Assembly (NCBI GenBank): GCA_035582835.1
Contig: JAYKAV010001997.1
Coordinates: 872,885 to 936,884, forward strand
Direction of reading: 5' to 3'
DNA: 64,000 nucleotides
Source: Phoebastria nigripes
Taxonomy: Eukaryota; Chordata; Aves; Procellariiformes; Diomedeidae
Numbering within the stretch: the first letter of the stretch is position 1; the number at the start of each line of letters is the position of its first letter. This document shows, one piece after another, positions 62,100-64,000 of this stretch. Made by a program: the position numbers and the translations under genes. The notes under the pieces were generated by a model that was not told the origin of the DNA, searched no databases, and saw nothing but the letters and a program-made list of their open reading frames with translations.

Positions 62100-64000
62100 C
62101 GGCCCGGCCCCCCGCCCTCTGTAGTGGCTGCAACCCCTCCCGCTGCCCTCCGCCGCCGCCCAGGTTCCCCTCAGGGACGGAAGGGGTGGGGGAGTGGGAA
62201 GGGCCCTCGCGCCACCGCCCTCCTCCTCGCGCAGCGACCGTTGCCCTCCGCGGCGGGTGAAGGGAGCGGCGCAGCCCCGCTCCCGCCGCGGGCCGTCCTT
62301 CCTCACAGGCGGAGGGAGGGAAGGACGGAGAGGCCGGGCCGCCTTCTCCTCTGCCCCCTCTCCGCTCACGCAGGGCGTGGGGGCCCCCTCAGGGAAGGAG
62401 CACCCTCCTGCGCACCCCCGCCGTTCCCTCGCCTGCCGAACAGGTGCAGGCGGCTCCCGCCCCCTGCTCGGCCGGCCGGCCTTCCCGGGACCTGCACGTG
62501 GGGCGGAGAGGCCCGAGGGAAGAGGGGACCTTGCCAGGTGCCTACCGCGGCTAGGCTGCTGAGGAGGGCGGTGGCTGGCACAGCGGAAGGGAAATTAATC
62601 CATTTCTGTGGGCTTGTTGGCAATGACAAGGACACGCACCCGGCGCCCTTGTAAGTGGCCCTTCGTGCTCGGTGGAGGCCTGGTGGCCACTAGCTTCTGT
62701 GCGCAAATGGGGTGAGGCGTGGGACGGCTGGTGGTAATGACAACGCTCTCATTTCAGTTTGTAGGCTTGCTTCCTAATGGGAAAAAATCCTTCTAAAGTG
62801 CTTTTAAAATTTGTTACATGTTCTGAAGTCAATACAGAGCATTGGAGCCTGTGAAACTGGAAATTTAGAAGCTGGAAAGCCTTTATAGAACAAAGAGGTA
62901 GATAGCACCTGGAGAGAAGTTGCCTTCCCATTTATCTCCACCACGGGTGTCTGTCTCCCACTCTTACTTCTCAGTCCAAGTGTATGCGTGTTTGCATGCG
63001 TGTAAAGGTTCTGCATGATGTCATGTTCCCCAAGAAAAGGACAAGATCCTACTTTTCAGAGGCAGTTGTGACATTCCAGATTCTTGGGAAGGTTGGTTAG
63101 TAAAGATCAACTTTGAATTTTCATTTTCAGGTTATATATAAAGATATAGGTATGTATGTTTCCAATAAATAGCTCTTGTAATAAGTTTTGCTACATGTAA
63201 CTAGTCCCTGATACCTTGTGTAAATTACAACTTTGTTATACTGCAGTTGCTGTAGTAATATAGGGGGCCAACCCCATAATTGTACAGCTGCATCAACCTA
63301 CATCTGTTCTTGGTTGAGACAAGTAGCATTTGCATAGCAGATATACATGACTTTAGAAATCAGGTAGAATAGGAAGGAGACTTTAGTGAATATACTGGAT
63401 TCTTTGACTGTGCTGCCTTAGCTAGGGAAAAATTAGTCTGGTTTTTAGAGTCTTTGTTGAGAGAAGTGTTGTAAAAATGTGTGTTAAATATCCAGACTTG
63501 GACTTGTAAGCTGTATTATATGTATAGAGTAGGGAGGGTGTTGTTTATTTTCTAATTGCTACAAATATCATAAACAGGAATGCTAAAGTAGTTACAGTGA
63601 TGTAAATGTTCTTTACAAGAAGTATGTATAGAAGCAGGTAGGAAGAAGGCATCATGCTGACATCCTGTCCCAGAAAATTTATTTTGTACTTATTGTTGGG
63701 ACAGTAAAATTCAGTTTTGCTTGCACTGCTGAGAAGTCTTGGATGTACAGTGGCCTGAGTAAACCATGTGGGCATGACTTCCTGGAAGAGAACCTAATAC
63801 ACACACTGTCCCAATTACAGCTGTTCATGAAATGTAAGAGCAATATGAGATATCAGAGTTTCTGGTAATAAGTGCATTGTCTATTGGCCAGAGCACTGAT
63901 CAGCTAGATTACTCAAATGCTTAGGTTTTATATATTCATTCTCAACTGTTACAAATGGAATTAGGGAAGCTGGTTTTATTCCTAGGATTATGTGATTTGT
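62100..64000 (+). other. CPEB3: Probable first intron of CPEB3; no exon recognised
   Basis: GC-rich to about 62.58 kb, then AT-rich ordinary sequence. I see no coding segment resembling CPEB3 (no poly-Gln or RRM stretch) and no repeat. Assignment to CPEB3 is by position only. Confidence 0.4.

Larger units (their letters stand above)
61000..62580. promoter_or_regulatory. CpG island and divergent promoter of MARCHF5 (-) and CPEB3 (+)
   Basis: About 1.5 kb are very rich in CpG. Factor motifs sit between the two expected starts: an E-box CACGTG at 61577-61582, an NRF1-type TGCGCCTGCGC at 61832-61842, and a ZNF143/SBS-type GCTGGGAAGTGTAGT at 61871-61885. The last two are classic elements of CpG-island, TATA-less, often bidirectional promoters. 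In mammals the 5' ends of MARCHF5 and CPEB3 lie head to head very close together, as I recall. Long frames on both strands here, up to 284 codons, are products of stop-poor GC-rich DNA. Confidence 0.85.

Noticed and set aside
61947..62654. 235-codon + strand frame and the ATG at 62055 as a possible CPEB3 N-terminus
   Set aside because: The composition is typical of non-coding GC-rich DNA. It does not resemble the CPEB3 N-terminal region, and CPEB3 begins with a non-coding exon in other vertebrates.
1..64000. CRISPR arrays, bacterial operons, rRNA or tRNA genes
   Set aside because: I saw no regularly spaced direct repeats, no cloverleaf with A and B boxes, and no rRNA-like sequence; the split genes and repeats are those of a bird genome.

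Overview
The window is vertebrate nuclear DNA and almost certainly avian, probably Neoaves. The evidence is a CR1 LINE tail, three solo LTRs of an ERV family that I recall as common in neoavian genomes, and split genes with GT-AG introns. The MARCHF5 N-terminus (MSEQTGLALPQTMDR) also agrees with the bird form as I remember it. The species cannot be fixed from sequence alone.

Layout, left to right. At 1-4399 lie the last three coding exons of IDE (insulin-degrading enzyme) on the + strand, ending in the peroxisomal tripeptide AKL. A probable long 3' UTR follows, to about 7 kb. From 7 to 13.4 kb I see no gene. At 13.43-13.96 kb there is an isolated CpG island with ETS and YY1 motifs that belongs to no gene I recognise; it is the best candidate here for an undescribed transcription unit, probably non-coding and on the + strand. 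At 15.45-16.03 kb a solo LTR lies in the same orientation and could supply a poly(A) site. From 16.0 to about 27.6 kb there is no gene. From about 27.6 to 61.5 kb on the - strand lies the complete coding sequence of MARCHF5, the mitochondrial RING-CH E3 ligase: six coding exons, 846 nt, 281 residues. Two further solo LTRs (32.9 and 50.4 kb) and a CR1 fragment (53.6 kb) sit in its introns. From 61.0 to 62.6 kb a large CpG island holds exon 1 of MARCHF5 and, by known gene order, the start of the divergent gene CPEB3 on the + strand. To 64.0 kb I see only what is probably CPEB3 intron 1.

The order IDE(+) / MARCHF5(-) / CPEB3(+) matches the conserved vertebrate block (HHEX-KIF11-IDE-MARCHF5-CPEB3), so no rearrangement is apparent. 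IDE and MARCHF5 converge; MARCHF5 and CPEB3 diverge from a shared promoter. There are no CRISPR arrays, operons or recognisable tRNA or rRNA genes. Most open frames of 60-140 codons in the window are chance ORFs in AT-rich intron or intergenic DNA, or in GC-rich islands.
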